DNA from: Flavobacteriales bacterium UBA7666
GTDB taxonomy: Bacteria > Bacteroidota > Bacteroidia > Flavobacteriales_D > Crocinitomicaceae
DNA: 38,633 nucleotides
Direction: 5' to 3'
Assembly: GCA_002483265.1 (NCBI GenBank)
Contig: DLHO01000024.1
Location: 1-38,633, forward strand
Shown piece by piece: positions 16,134 to 24,133 of the stretch. Under the pieces are notes generated by a model. That model did no database searches and was not told the DNA's origin. It saw only the letters and a program-made list of their open reading frames with translations. Made by a program: the position numbers and the translations under genes. Numbering within the stretch: the stretch's first letter is position 1; every line of letters begins with the position of its first letter.

Positions 16134-16141
16134 TACCTTTG
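16134..16141 (+). promoter_or_regulatory. -7 element of the PhoB-like regulator
   Basis: TACCTTTG matches TAnnTTTG and lies 23 nt before the start codon at 16165. No good TTTG is seen at the -33 position. Confidence 0.45.
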
Positions 16142-16164
16142 AATGGATCTGGAACTCATTAAGA

Positions 16165-16836
16165 ATGGATAAAATTTTAATAGTTGATGACGAAGAAGAT
16201 ATCCGAGAAATTCTTGGATACAATCTAAAGAAAGAAGGCTTCAAAGTTTTTTTAGCTGAAAACGGACAAACAGGCATTAGTATTTGCAAAGAGGAAAAAC
16301 CCGATTTAGTGATTCTGGATGTGATGATGCCCGGTATGGATGGAATTGAAGTCTGTGACCAAATTAGAAATACGCCTGGTTTGGAAAACGTATTAATCTG
16401 TTTTTTGACAGCTCGCAATGAAGACTATAGTCAAATTGCCGGACTAGATGCCGGAGCGGATGATTACATTTCAAAACCAATTAAACCGCGTGTTCTAATT
16501 AGTCGTGTGCATGCTTTGCTGCGAAGAAAAGAATCCGCTCAACCTAAACCTTCCGGTACTCCCGATTTAGTTATTAATCGAGAGAAATATTTGGTGATCA
16601 AGAATGGTGAAACACTTCATCTTCCTAAAAAAGAATTTGAATTACTTTCCCTTTTAGCATCACGACCAGAAGTTGTTTTTGAACGAGACGTAATTTTGGA
16701 ACGTGTTTGGGGAACCGATATCATTGTTGGAGATCGTACCATTGATGTACATGTTCGAAAACTCAGAGAAAAAATTGGCGATGATTACATCCAAACCGTA
16801 AAAGGAATTGGATATAAATTCAGAGGAGATAGATAA
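16165..16836 (+). CDS. OmpR/PhoB-family response regulator
   Basis: Two-component transcription factor of 223 residues: receiver 1-115 with D8-D9, phosphoacceptor D52 in ILDVMMPGMDG, T82 and K104 in YISKPI; winged-helix DNA-binding domain about 130-222 with VGDRTIDVHVRKLREKIGD and TVKGIGYKF. The neighbouring porin, DUF47 and PiT genes suggest it is the phosphate-starvation regulator (PhoB/PhoP role), but this rests on context. No histidine kinase is adjacent. An upstream ATG at 16143 opens only a 9-codon frame, so 16165 is the start. Its stop codon lies inside a perfect palindromic terminator shared with the convergent porin gene. Confidence 0.88.
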   Translation: MDKILIVDDEEDIREILGYNLKKEGFKVFLAENGQTGISICKEEKPDLVILDVMMPGMDGIEVCDQIRNTPGLENVLICFLTARNEDYSQIAGLDAGADDYISKPIKPRVLISRVHALLRRKESAQPKPSGTPDLVINREKYLVIKNGETLHLPKKEFELLSLLASRPEVVFERDVILERVWGTDIIVGDRTIDVHVRKLREKIGDDYIQTVKGIGYKFRGDR

Positions 16837-16868
16837 AAAAGGGGCGAATAATTATTCGCCCCTTTTTT
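16835..16868. terminator. Bidirectional terminator between PhoB-like gene and porin
   Basis: A perfect 34-bp palindrome (17-bp half from 16835, mirrored to 16868) with A6 and T6 ends and a GGGGCGAAT core. It overlaps the stop codons of both convergent genes. Confidence 0.93.
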
Positions 16869-18081
16869 AAATCCCTAATTCAATCTGAAAAATTGCGCCG
16901 AACTTTCCAGCATCTGTTTTAGCCCTCAAATCTCCGGTTAATTGGTACAGAATATTTCCCTGTACTTTTACGCGGTGACCGTACAAATATTTCGTAACTC
17001 CCAATTGGAATTCCTGATTCTTTTTCAAATTTACTGACGTGAATGCAGGATTATCATATACTGATGAAAATGGAGTAACTTCCGCATACCTCAATGCAAT
17101 TTCCCAATTTGATTTAAACAAATAACTCACCTGCTGTAAAAATCCATATCCAGCATAAACCGGCTGAAGACTCAAACTGTCTGAAGTGTAAGTGATCGGA
17201 TTGGAGCAATTGCGCTGCATGAATTCGCTGTAAAGCGCAAAACCTTTATACTTGAACAATAAATCCAGTGAAAACGTTTCCATATCTGTTTTTGTGTACA
17301 AATCTCTTCCCAACTGACCACCTGCACGAACGGCATCATCGTTGAAATTATACGATGCACCGATAGATAATTTCGGTTTTTGTTCACGCGCCAAATCCCC
17401 TTCCTGGTAATCGTTTTTATCCGTAAAGGATCCGAAAGGTAAGGCTTCAATTCTTCCTGTATAACTCAAACCGCTATTAGAAGCACTACTGTTTCTTCCT
17501 TCTCCGGAAGTAAGTGATGCCGAAATTCCAAAATACTTATGTTTATAGGAGCCAAAGAATCCAAAATCACGATCAATAGTAAAAGTCGCATTCACGATTG
17601 ATCGATCTGCAAACTGCTGATCTCCGGATGAAATAACGCGCTGTCTGTTTCCCGGAAGTTTTGTTTGTCCGAAACCAAACTTAATATCTTTCCACGGTTC
17701 GTAATAAATTACAGCGTCGCGCACAATGTTTACACTTGTATTTACATTGGACTCCTGAGTCATGTCCCAATCCATATCTCCGCGGGAAAATGCCAATTGA
17801 AGCTTGTATGTCAATTTCGGGCTGTAAACAAAACCTTCCAGTTTCAAGCGTACTCTTCGAACACGAAACTCATAAGAACCTGCTGATAAATCATCATCGC
17901 TTTTTGTCAAAAATGCAGCTCTGTTTTGCATCCGGAACTGAAGACGCATTGAAAACAAGGAATCTTTCCCTACAAACTCAATTCCTCTTTGAGGTTTCGT
18001 CAAAATGGATAAGTCTATTTTCTTTTGTGAGAAGATCCAATTACTGATTAATAGAGTACTTAAAAATAGAAAATGTTTCAT
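16867..18081 (-). CDS. Phosphate-selective porin-like outer membrane protein (OprO/OprP family)
   Basis: Outer-membrane beta-barrel of 404 residues with a signal peptide (1-19, ending NWIFSQ). The alternating-strand sequence, with FRVRRVRLKLEGFVYSPKLTYKLQLAFSR-type strands near residues 70-100 and an aromatic-poor C-terminal strand ending FQIELGI, fits the phosphate-selective porin O/P family (PF07396). The family passes phosphate or polyphosphate in Pseudomonas; in Bacteroidota many members are uncharacterised. Location opposite a DUF47-PiT operon and next to a PhoB-like regulator supports phosphate uptake. A TAGTTTTG -7 element (18168-18175, minus strand) and TTAACA repeats lie upstream. 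Confidence 0.82.
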   Translation of the reverse strand: MKHFLFLSTLLISNWIFSQKKIDLSILTKPQRGIEFVGKDSLFSMRLQFRMQNRAAFLTKSDDDLSAGSYEFRVRRVRLKLEGFVYSPKLTYKLQLAFSRGDMDWDMTQESNVNTSVNIVRDAVIYYEPWKDIKFGFGQTKLPGNRQRVISSGDQQFADRSIVNATFTIDRDFGFFGSYKHKYFGISASLTSGEGRNSSASNSGLSYTGRIEALPFGSFTDKNDYQEGDLAREQKPKLSIGASYNFNDDAVRAGGQLGRDLYTKTDMETFSLDLLFKYKGFALYSEFMQRNCSNPITYTSDSLSLQPVYAGYGFLQQVSYLFKSNWEIALRYAEVTPFSSVYDNPAFTSVNLKKNQEFQLGVTKYLYGHRVKVQGNILYQLTGDLRAKTDAGKFGAIFQIELGI

Positions 18082-18167
18082 GCTAATGTGTTCATTAATT
18101 GCGTTTCACCAATGTTATTTGGATTATTAAAAAATTCTCGAGAGAACAATTCTTGATGATTTTTGGG

Positions 18168-18175
18168 CAAAACTA
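18168..18175 (-). promoter_or_regulatory. -7 element of the porin gene
   Basis: Reads TAGTTTTG on the minus strand, a full TAnnTTTG match, about 87 nt before the porin start. The first TTAACA repeat (18192-18197) lies just upstream, in the -33 region. Confidence 0.45.
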
Positions 18176-18191
18176 ACGTCTTCATATTTAA

Positions 18192-18439
18192 TTAACATAC
18201 CGCAAACTGTATTTTAATTTTTTGATAACATTTTTAATATTAGCTTAACATTGAGACGAATTTAGCGCCCAATATTCATTCAATTCTCTAGTTCAATCCC
18301 CATTTCTTCTATCGTAAAAAACCACTTCTTAACATTTAGTTAACATTGAAATCATCTTAATCGTCTCAAATACTGACACTTTGCATCAAATACTGGTTGA
18401 GCACCATTGAAATGCTTCAACTTTACCATTTCGTTAACA
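18192..18439. promoter_or_regulatory. Candidate Pho boxes: TTAACA direct repeats at 11-bp spacing
   Basis: Hexamers related to TTAACA recur in 11-bp steps: TTAATA 18234 and TTAACA 18245; TTAACA 18329 and 18340 (both exact); TTACCA 18423 and TTAACA 18434. Another TTAACA is at 18192. The last pair lies about 37 nt upstream of the -7 element of the DUF47-PiT operon, a typical activator position. The architecture (TTAACA, 5-bp spacer, TTAACA) is that of Bacillus PhoP boxes; binding by the nearby PhoB-like regulator is inferred. Confidence 0.55.
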
Positions 18440-18475
18440 TTTACTTTCCGCGAAACATCCTCAATAAACTAGGAT

Positions 18476-18483
18476 TACATTTG
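18476..18483 (+). promoter_or_regulatory. -7 element of the DUF47-PiT operon
   Basis: TACATTTG matches TAnnTTTG, 25 nt before the start codon at 18509. No TTTG is present at a good -33 distance, which would fit a promoter needing an activator at the TTAACA repeats. Confidence 0.55.
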
Positions 18484-18508
18484 CGCCATCAATATTAAGT
18501 TTAAACAA

Positions 18509-19156
18509 ATGGCATCAGGATTTTTAAAATTTTTCTTACCAAAGGATAAAGTGTTTTACTCTCTATTTGAAGAGGCTTCTCAGAACCTGGAAGCAATTGC
18601 AGGTAAATTGGTATTATGTGTAAACGAATCTGATTACAATAAGAGAGCAACCATTATTAAAGAAATGGAGGATCTGGAACACCAAAACGACGATTTAACG
18701 CACAAAATCTTTGTTGAATTAGGTAGAAATTTCATTACACCCTTTGACCGCGAAGATATTCACGCATTAGCTACTTCATTGGATGATATCGCAGACTATA
18801 TTTATGCCTCTGCTAAAAAAATCAACTTCTACAAAGTAATTCCGAATGATGATCAGGGAATCTTGAAAATGGCGGATGCAATTCACGATGCTGTTTTAGC
18901 TGTAAATGCTGCTGTAAAAGAGCTTCGAAACTTGAAAAACACCCAAAAAATCGTTGAGTGCGTAATCAAGATTAACTACGTTGAAAATCAGGCAGATGAT
19001 ATTTTTGATTTAAGTATTGAAAAATTATTTGACTCCGATGTAGATGCAAAAAGTCTGATCAAAAAACGTGAGATCTACCAAACAATGGAAGTTGCAACAG
19101 ATAAATGTGAAGATGCAGGGAATGTCATCGAATCAATCGTTGTAAAATACGCTTAA
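18509..19156 (+). CDS. DUF47 family PhoU-like phosphate transport regulator
   Basis: Cytoplasmic, almost entirely helical protein of 215 residues of the DUF47/PhoU-related family (Pit accessory protein). Characteristic segments are LEHQNDDLTHKIFVEL, FITPFDREDIHALATSLDDIADYI and NYVENQADDIFDLSIEKLF. Members are usually encoded directly before a PiT phosphate transporter and are thought to modulate it; the same arrangement occurs here with a 24-bp gap. Expression is likely linked to the TTAACA repeats upstream. Confidence 0.92.
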   Translation: MASGFLKFFLPKDKVFYSLFEEASQNLEAIAGKLVLCVNESDYNKRATIIKEMEDLEHQNDDLTHKIFVELGRNFITPFDREDIHALATSLDDIADYIYASAKKINFYKVIPNDDQGILKMADAIHDAVLAVNAAVKELRNLKNTQKIVECVIKINYVENQADDIFDLSIEKLFDSDVDAKSLIKKREIYQTMEVATDKCEDAGNVIESIVVKYA

Positions 19157-19180
19157 TATTCATTGGTAAACCAATAAGAT

Positions 19181-20656
19181 ATGTTTTCATTATTAATTGC
19201 CATCATCATTCTTGCCTTATTATTTGATTTGGTAAATGGTTTCCATGATGCTGCCAACTCAATTGCTACAGTTGTTTCCACTAAAGTATTAACGCCATTC
19301 CAGGCGGTTGTCTGGGCGGCAGTTTTCAACGTTGTTGCCTTCTGGGTATTCGATATGAGTGTTGGAAATACGGTAGCAAAAACAGTAGACAATAGTGCTA
19401 TTGATTTATATGTGATTTTAGCTGGATTAATTGCAGCAATGATCTGGAATCTATTGACCTGGTGGTTAGGAATTCCTTCCTCTTCTTCTCACACCCTAAT
19501 TGGTGGATTTGCAGGTGCTGCGGTTGCTCATGCTGGTTTTGATGTTATCGCTTCTGCGGAAATCATCAAGGTTACCATATTCATCTTTTTAGCACCATTT
19601 ATTGGTGGTATTATTGCTTTTGTTATTGCAATGATCACTGTAAGTAGAAGTTTTGCTAAAAAAATGATCTCTATTCTAATTCTTTCTACCATTACTTATT
19701 TTATCATGGATTACATGGTGGAATACCTGGATGTAAAACCGGTAATGATGTATATCGTCATGGGAATGATCATTCTCTTTATTCTTACTTATACCTGGTA
19801 CCAAATAGTTCATGGAAAGCGACAAACAGCTTTGAAAGAATCAAACATGTACAAAAAGCTACAATTACTTTCCTCTGCTGCCTTTTCTTTAGGCCATGGT
19901 GGGGCGGATTCGCAAAAAGTAATGGGTATTATTTGTGCAGCATTGATGGTATTCGCTAATTCGCAACGAAATGATCAGGGACAAATTGTAGGAAATATTC
20001 CTAAAATGTTCCAAATCTCGGAAGTATTCCAGATTGAGTTTGAAGACGAAGAAGGAAAAAAGGCAAAATTCAAGCCTGAATACACTAAAAATATCGATTC
20101 ACTGGAAATTGAAAAGGAAGATCATATTTTGATCTATACGAAAGGTGAAGATATCTACGATGCAAAAACACATGACGCTATTTTTAAAGGGAAACAGCTG
20201 AATAAGGAATATATGGAGGCTGCAATCTTTGACGAATATGTAGACAAAGAAGGTAAACTCCTGAGTGGTCATAAACTCAAAGACAAAGTGAATTCGGAAA
20301 CAATGCCGGGTTGGATTGCATTTTCCTGTTACTTAATGATTGGTTTAGGAACCATGATGGGTGGGTGGAAAATTGTAAAAACAATGGGAACCAAAATCAC
20401 CAAAGTGACTCCATTGGAAGGTGTTTGTGCTGAAACAGCGGGTGCTTTGACTTTGTTTACGGTATCTAACTTAGGAATTCCGGTTTCTACAACACATACC
20501 ATTACCGGATCCATCATTGGAGTTGGAGCAACAAAACGTCTGAGCGCAGTTCGCTGGGGTGTAACGATCAACTTACTTTGGGCATGGATCTTAACAATTC
20601 CGGTTTCAGGATTGTTAGCAGCAGGAATTTATTACCTCACGAAGTTGTTTCATTAA
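19181..20656 (+). CDS. PiT family inorganic phosphate transporter
   Basis: Inner-membrane low-affinity phosphate (metal-phosphate) carrier of 491 residues with 10 or more membrane segments. The duplicated PiT signatures are present: GFHDAANSIAT at 20-30 and GHGGADSQKVMG at 238-249, and the paired GIPSSSSHTLIGG (97-109) and GIPVSTTHTITGS (432-444). Between about 261 and 375 there is a charged, probably cytosolic insert of over 100 residues separating the second signature from the last membrane bundle; such loops vary widely in the family. Forms an operon with the DUF47 gene. A terminator follows 21 bp after the stop. Confidence 0.94.
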   Translation: MFSLLIAIIILALLFDLVNGFHDAANSIATVVSTKVLTPFQAVVWAAVFNVVAFWVFDMSVGNTVAKTVDNSAIDLYVILAGLIAAMIWNLLTWWLGIPSSSSHTLIGGFAGAAVAHAGFDVIASAEIIKVTIFIFLAPFIGGIIAFVIAMITVSRSFAKKMISILILSTITYFIMDYMVEYLDVKPVMMYIVMGMIILFILTYTWYQIVHGKRQTALKESNMYKKLQLLSSAAFSLGHGGADSQKVMGIICAALMVFANSQRNDQGQIVGNIPKMFQISEVFQIEFEDEEGKKAKFKPEYTKNIDSLEIEKEDHILIYTKGEDIYDAKTHDAIFKGKQLNKEYMEAAIFDEYVDKEGKLLSGHKLKDKVNSETMPGWIAFSCYLMIGLGTMMGGWKIVKTMGTKITKVTPLEGVCAETAGALTLFTVSNLGIPVSTTHTITGSIIGVGATKRLSAVRWGVTINLLWAWILTIPVSGLLAAGIYYLTKLFH

Positions 20657-20677
20657 ACTTCAGATAATTTACGATAG

Positions 20678-20709
20678 AACTCTCATCTTTGTGGTGAGAG
20701 TTTTTTTTT
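20678..20709 (+). terminator. Terminator of the DUF47-PiT operon
   Basis: AACTCTCA (20678-20685) pairs with TGAGAGTT (20695-20702), 9-nt loop, followed by a long T run to 20709. Confidence 0.88.
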
Positions 20710-20756
20710 GTGCTAGCTTTATGAATTCACATTTACAAAATGTAAAATTTACTCTT

Positions 20757-21656
20757 ATGAAAAGTTTACTGATTTCTATTTTTATCCTTGCAACTATTGC
20801 ATTCTTCTCCTTTTCATCGTCTAAAAAACCTATTTTGGATTTGGAAGGATTAAAAAATGCAACGAAAGTCGGATTCTCTTACATTCCTCCTGGAAAAACG
20901 GTCTTAGACACTGATACAATTACTTGTGAAGGTTTTTTTATAGCAAAAAAGGAAGTCTCCAATTTCAATTATCAGGAATATTTAGACGATTTAAAAAAGG
21001 CAGGTAAAATGGATGAATACCGATTGGCTCTGGTTGACTCGGCGAAATGGAATTCAACATACTTTCAAGGAGATAAATATGTCCAACACTATTTCAGTCA
21101 TAAGGCATACAAAAATTATCCTGTGGTAAACCTAACACGTCAACAAGCAGAAAAATATTGTGAATGGTTGACACAAGTTTGGCGCAAATACACTAAAAAC
21201 CAAAGCCTCGTTGTTCGTTTGCCTAAAAGAACCGAATTTCTTCGCGCAGCGAATGGAACTAGTTTGTACAGAGCTTACGCATGGAGTTCCCCTTATTTAC
21301 GAACGCAAAAAGGAGAACTTATGGCTAATTTCTTAGAAGTTGACGGAGGGGCTATTACCCGCGATACCGTAACAGGAAAATTCAAGGTAGTAACTAACTA
21401 TTTCGATCTTATTGGAAATGGAGCTGAATATGCAGATGTAACCTCACCTGTTCAATCCTACTTACCAAATGAATTCGGGATCTATAATTTAAATGGAAAC
21501 GTTTCCGAAATGATTCAAGAGAAAAACATCGCTGTTGGTGGAGACTGGAATTCTCCCGGTTATGATATCCGAAACCAAAGCACCAAAAAATTTACGGAAG
21601 CAAATCCCATGGTTGGTTTCAGACCGGTTATGACCTTTATTCCAATTCAAAAGTGA
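20757..21656 (+). CDS. SUMF1/FGE-sulfatase domain exported protein
   Basis: 299 residues from the ATG at 20757, which gives a good signal peptide (MKSLLISIFILATIAFFSFS); longer in-frame starts run back into the terminator hairpin and are rejected. The body has the formylglycine-generating-enzyme fold markers: EGFFIAKKEVSNFNYQEYL, YPVVNLTRQQAEKYCEWL, VRLPKRTEFLRAA, GIYNLNGNVSEM, AVGGDWNSPG and MVGFRPV. The C-terminal cysteines of true FGE enzymes are absent, so it is probably a structural or binding member, as in the GldJ/GldK gliding proteins and related exported proteins of Bacteroidota. It is too short and too isolated to be called GldK. Function unknown. Confidence 0.83.
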   Translation: MKSLLISIFILATIAFFSFSSSKKPILDLEGLKNATKVGFSYIPPGKTVLDTDTITCEGFFIAKKEVSNFNYQEYLDDLKKAGKMDEYRLALVDSAKWNSTYFQGDKYVQHYFSHKAYKNYPVVNLTRQQAEKYCEWLTQVWRKYTKNQSLVVRLPKRTEFLRAANGTSLYRAYAWSSPYLRTQKGELMANFLEVDGGAITRDTVTGKFKVVTNYFDLIGNGAEYADVTSPVQSYLPNEFGIYNLNGNVSEMIQEKNIAVGGDWNSPGYDIRNQSTKKFTEANPMVGFRPVMTFIPIQK

Positions 21657-21761
21657 AAATTGAGAATTGAAAAGTGTTGCCCATGCACTTACAGTGCGCT
21701 AACTCTTGTAATTGAAAAAACTTTGTTTTTCTCTTTTCAATTTTTCCATTCTCCATTTTCA
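21654..21761. repeat. Imperfect nested inverted repeats
   Basis: Arms 21654-21674 and 21741-21761 match at 18 of 21 positions as inverted copies (pattern TGAAAATkGAGAATkGAAAA). A second inverted pair, ATTGAAAA (21711-21718) and TTTTCAAT (21735-21742), and a short GCACT/AGTGC hairpin (21685-21697) lie inside. It may be a small repeat element or a folded 3' end; no terminal duplication is visible. Confidence 0.4.
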
Positions 21762-21769
21762 ATTTGAGC

Positions 21770-21777
21770 TATATTTG
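21770..21777 (+). promoter_or_regulatory. -7 element of the MazG-like/Nudix pair
   Basis: TATATTTG matches TAnnTTTG and lies 16 nt before the start codon at 21794. No well-spaced -33 TTTG is seen. Confidence 0.5.
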
Positions 21778-21793
21778 TGGAAACACAGGAACA

Positions 21794-22186
21794 ATGACAC
21801 TCAAAGAAACCATTTCAGCAGTTGAAGCTTTTCACAATGCGTTCAACATTTCCAATAATTACGAACCCACAGCACAATTGTCAGAAGCAGATATCACCCT
21901 TCGTTACAACTTAATGAAAGAGGAGAACGAAGAATATCTGGAAGCTGCAAAAAATGGAGATTTGGTAGAAATTGCGGATGCTTTGGGGGATCAATTGTAC
22001 ATCTTGTGTGGAACGATCTTAAAACATGGACTTCAGGACAAAATTGTTGAGGTCTTTGCTGAAATCCAACGCTCCAACATGAGTAAATTGGATGCAGATG
22101 GAAACCCAATCTATCGTGAAGACGGAAAAGTATTGAAATCTGAATTGTATTTCAAACCGAACATCTTAGCTGTTTTGGACAAATAG
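21794..22186 (+). CDS. MazG-like nucleoside triphosphate pyrophosphohydrolase
   Basis: All-helical nucleotide pyrophosphohydrolase of 130 residues in the MazG/PRA-PH superfamily. Metal-binding pattern: E44-x-x-E47 in EENEEYLEAA and E59-x-x-D62 with D66 in VEIADALGDQLYI. The C-terminal half, IQRSNMSKLDADGNPIYREDGKV, is typical of the phage-and-bacterial branch of this superfamily. It probably hydrolyses non-canonical or excess NTPs to NMP and PPi; substrate unproven. The start at 21794 is chosen over an upstream frame extension because of the -7 element at 21770. A Nudix gene follows after 4 bp. Confidence 0.87.
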   Translation: MTLKETISAVEAFHNAFNISNNYEPTAQLSEADITLRYNLMKEENEEYLEAAKNGDLVEIADALGDQLYILCGTILKHGLQDKIVEVFAEIQRSNMSKLDADGNPIYREDGKVLKSELYFKPNILAVLDK

Positions 22187-22190
22187 AAGA

Positions 22191-22619
22191 ATGCAGCGTT
22201 TTAACATCCGTGTCTACGGCATTTGTATCAATGAGAGAAAGGAAGTCTTGCTTTCAGATGAATTTTACCGGGATCTAAATTTTACTAAATTTCCCGGAGG
22301 TGGATTGGAATTTGGAGAAGGGATGATCGATTGTCTAAAACGCGAATTTCAAGAAGAATTTAATCTAGAAATCGAAGTTGGAGATTTATTCTACCTCACA
22401 GATTTCTTCCAGATCTCTGCATTTTCCAACAATGATCAGGTTATTTCGGTTTACTACCGGATCACAGCTGATTTGGATCGCCTGGATCAACTCATGAAGA
22501 ATCAAACAGGGGAAGAAGAACTCCACTGGGTGAAAATCAGCGAATTAACAGAAGAACTACTTACTTTCCCAATTGACAAGATCGCTGCAAAAAAACTAAT
22601 GAACGGAGGTCATTCCTGA
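22191..22619 (+). CDS. Nudix hydrolase
   Basis: 142-residue hydrolase of nucleoside diphosphates linked to another moiety. The Nudix box runs from G37 to L59: G-x5-E43-x7-R51-E52-x-x-E55-E56, followed by F-N-L where the usual Gly is replaced by Asn58. The N-terminal beta strand (FNIRVYGICINERKEVLL) and C-terminal WVKISEL are typical. Co-transcribed with the MazG-like gene, suggesting a small nucleotide house-cleaning operon. Substrate cannot be told from sequence. Confidence 0.9.
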   Translation: MQRFNIRVYGICINERKEVLLSDEFYRDLNFTKFPGGGLEFGEGMIDCLKREFQEEFNLEIEVGDLFYLTDFFQISAFSNNDQVISVYYRITADLDRLDQLMKNQTGEEELHWVKISELTEELLTFPIDKIAAKKLMNGGHS

Positions 22620-22670
22620 ATTCAGCACTGGAGTGGTAATTTACGCGGATTTCAGTTTGTACCACAAAAA

Positions 22671-22697
22671 AACAGGAACTCTTTTGGAGCTCCTGTT
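22671..22697. terminator. Bidirectional terminator between Nudix and OmpA genes
   Basis: AACAGGAACTC (22671-22681) and GAGCTCCTGTT (22687-22697) form an 11-bp stem with one mismatch and a TTTTG loop. A T-rich tract follows on the plus strand, and a run of seven Ts follows on the minus strand, serving both convergent genes. Confidence 0.82.
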
Positions 22698-22720
22698 ATT
22701 ATTTATTTTTTGAATAGCTT

Positions 22721-24094
22721 TTACTTAAACACAACGTTGAATTCAACACGTCTGTTTATTGCCTGACCGTCCACTGTCTCATTCGTTGTCTTCGGCTGCG
22801 TTTCACCATACCCCTTTGCATTGATTCGTTCAAACTCAACCCCTTTCGAAACAAGATAAGCTGCAACCGTCTGCGCTCTTTCCTCCGAAAGAATTAGGTT
22901 TTTAGCCTCATCACCTACATTGTCCGTATGACCAGATATATCCAAACGGTAATCCGGATTTTGTTTCATTATGCGAACAACCTCATCCAATACCGGAAGA
23001 GATGTTTTCAATAAAGTACTTTTTGAATATTCGAACTCAACACCCTTAAGCGCTTTTGTCATGACATCCTGAACTTCTTTCGCTACTGCCGGACAACCTC
23101 TGTTTGACATTAGTCCGGGAGTATGAGGACAATGGTCTTCTAAGTCAGAAACACCATCCTTATCACTATCCGGACAACCGTTTGTGGCGTATACACCAGC
23201 AACTTCCGGACAAGCATCATGAGCATCCGCAATTCCGTCGGCATCTTTATCTGCAATTGCAGCACCTTTCGAATTCACAAAACTTCCTGCAGGGGTATTT
23301 GGTTCTTCATCCAATGCATTTGGAACTCCATCCTTGTCATCATCTCGGGATTGCTCTTTTAATGCTGCGATCTCGGCCTTCATTTCGCTCAATTCCTTCA
23401 TGTCAGCACCAGCAGTTCCATAAACAGTTGGTGTCCAATCTGCATGTGTCTTATTTTTACCTAAATAATAAGAAACACCAATACTTAAATTCAACATGTA
23501 CCCATCAATCGCTCCCTTTTTGTTAGCAGCCTGCATATCAAACCGATTGTCTTGACGTGCGTGAAAAATGAATGAAAGATCACCATTGAGTGACCATCTT
23601 TCATTCAGCTTAAGCTGCGGAGTTGCTCCGAAAGTGACATTGATCATACCATCCGACCGTTTGGACAACGATTCGGTATTGGCAATTCTGGGATTATTGT
23701 CTGACCAAAGACCTGAAAACCCGAGCCCTCCGTGAACCAAAAGTCCTATGCGCGACATCACTTGTGGAAAATGCAGAATATCTCCTACATTCACAACCCC
23801 TTCAAGTGAAGTTCTTACATAATAACTGTTGTAAGGACGATCAATGAAGTCAAGGAAATCATAATTTACGCCCAGCCTGATCCCTGCAAGGTTGGTAAAC
23901 ATATACCTTGCGTTGATCCCATAATGATGGATTTGATAAAGACGAGTATTGGCTCTGCTTGGAGCCATACAGTCGTGTGCACCGATAGATACACCCAGTG
24001 ACCATTTGTTCATATTTTTTACATCGTTCTGAGCACTTAATGCAAACGATAAACAAATGAAAAATAAACTAAAAAGTGAATGATAAGCTTTCAT
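22721..24094 (-). CDS. OmpA-family outer membrane protein with thrombospondin type 3 repeats
   Basis: Envelope protein of 457 residues. Signal peptide 1-21; N-terminal beta-barrel about 25-215; short helical linker 230-250; calcium-binding thrombospondin type 3 repeats 251-335 (DDDKDGVPN, DKDADGIAD, DSDKDGVSD, with ACPEVAG and CP..TPG spacers); OmpA peptidoglycan-binding domain about 350-455 with SGHTDNVG (387-394), the NLILSEERAQTV helix (399-410) and NRRVEF (447-452). It links outer membrane and cell wall, as is common for abundant Bacteroidota OmpA proteins. Monocistronic; a TATCTTTG element is upstream. Confidence 0.93.
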   Translation of the reverse strand: MKAYHSLFSLFFICLSFALSAQNDVKNMNKWSLGVSIGAHDCMAPSRANTRLYQIHHYGINARYMFTNLAGIRLGVNYDFLDFIDRPYNSYYVRTSLEGVVNVGDILHFPQVMSRIGLLVHGGLGFSGLWSDNNPRIANTESLSKRSDGMINVTFGATPQLKLNERWSLNGDLSFIFHARQDNRFDMQAANKKGAIDGYMLNLSIGVSYYLGKNKTHADWTPTVYGTAGADMKELSEMKAEIAALKEQSRDDDKDGVPNALDEEPNTPAGSFVNSKGAAIADKDADGIADAHDACPEVAGVYATNGCPDSDKDGVSDLEDHCPHTPGLMSNRGCPAVAKEVQDVMTKALKGVEFEYSKSTLLKTSLPVLDEVVRIMKQNPDYRLDISGHTDNVGDEAKNLILSEERAQTVAAYLVSKGVEFERINAKGYGETQPKTTNETVDGQAINRRVEFNVVFK

Positions 24095-24125
24095 GGTATT
24101 TAGGATTATTTATTGTTCTTGGATA

Positions 24126-24133
24126 CAAAGATA
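24126..24133 (-). promoter_or_regulatory. -7 element of the OmpA gene
   Basis: TATCTTTG on the minus strand matches TAnnTTTG, about 32 nt upstream of the OmpA start codon. Confidence 0.5.

Larger units (their letters stand above)
15581..16164. other. Divergent intergenic region between two response regulators
   Basis: 584 bp, AT-rich. It holds the candidate minus-strand small RNA and its -7 element (15735-15742), and a plus-strand TACCTTTG (16134-16141) before the PhoB-like gene. The stretch 15780-16120 shows no coding frame or RNA structure that I can support. Confidence 0.6.
18082..18508. other. Divergent porin / DUF47-PiT intergenic region
   Basis: 427 bp holding oppositely directed -7 elements (18168-18175 minus, 18476-18483 plus) and the TTAACA repeats between them. 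No small gene is supported. Confidence 0.65.

Noticed and set aside
20691..20756. GTG start adding 22 residues to the SUMF1-like protein
   Set aside because: It lies inside the terminator of the preceding operon, and the extra residues would bury the signal peptide.
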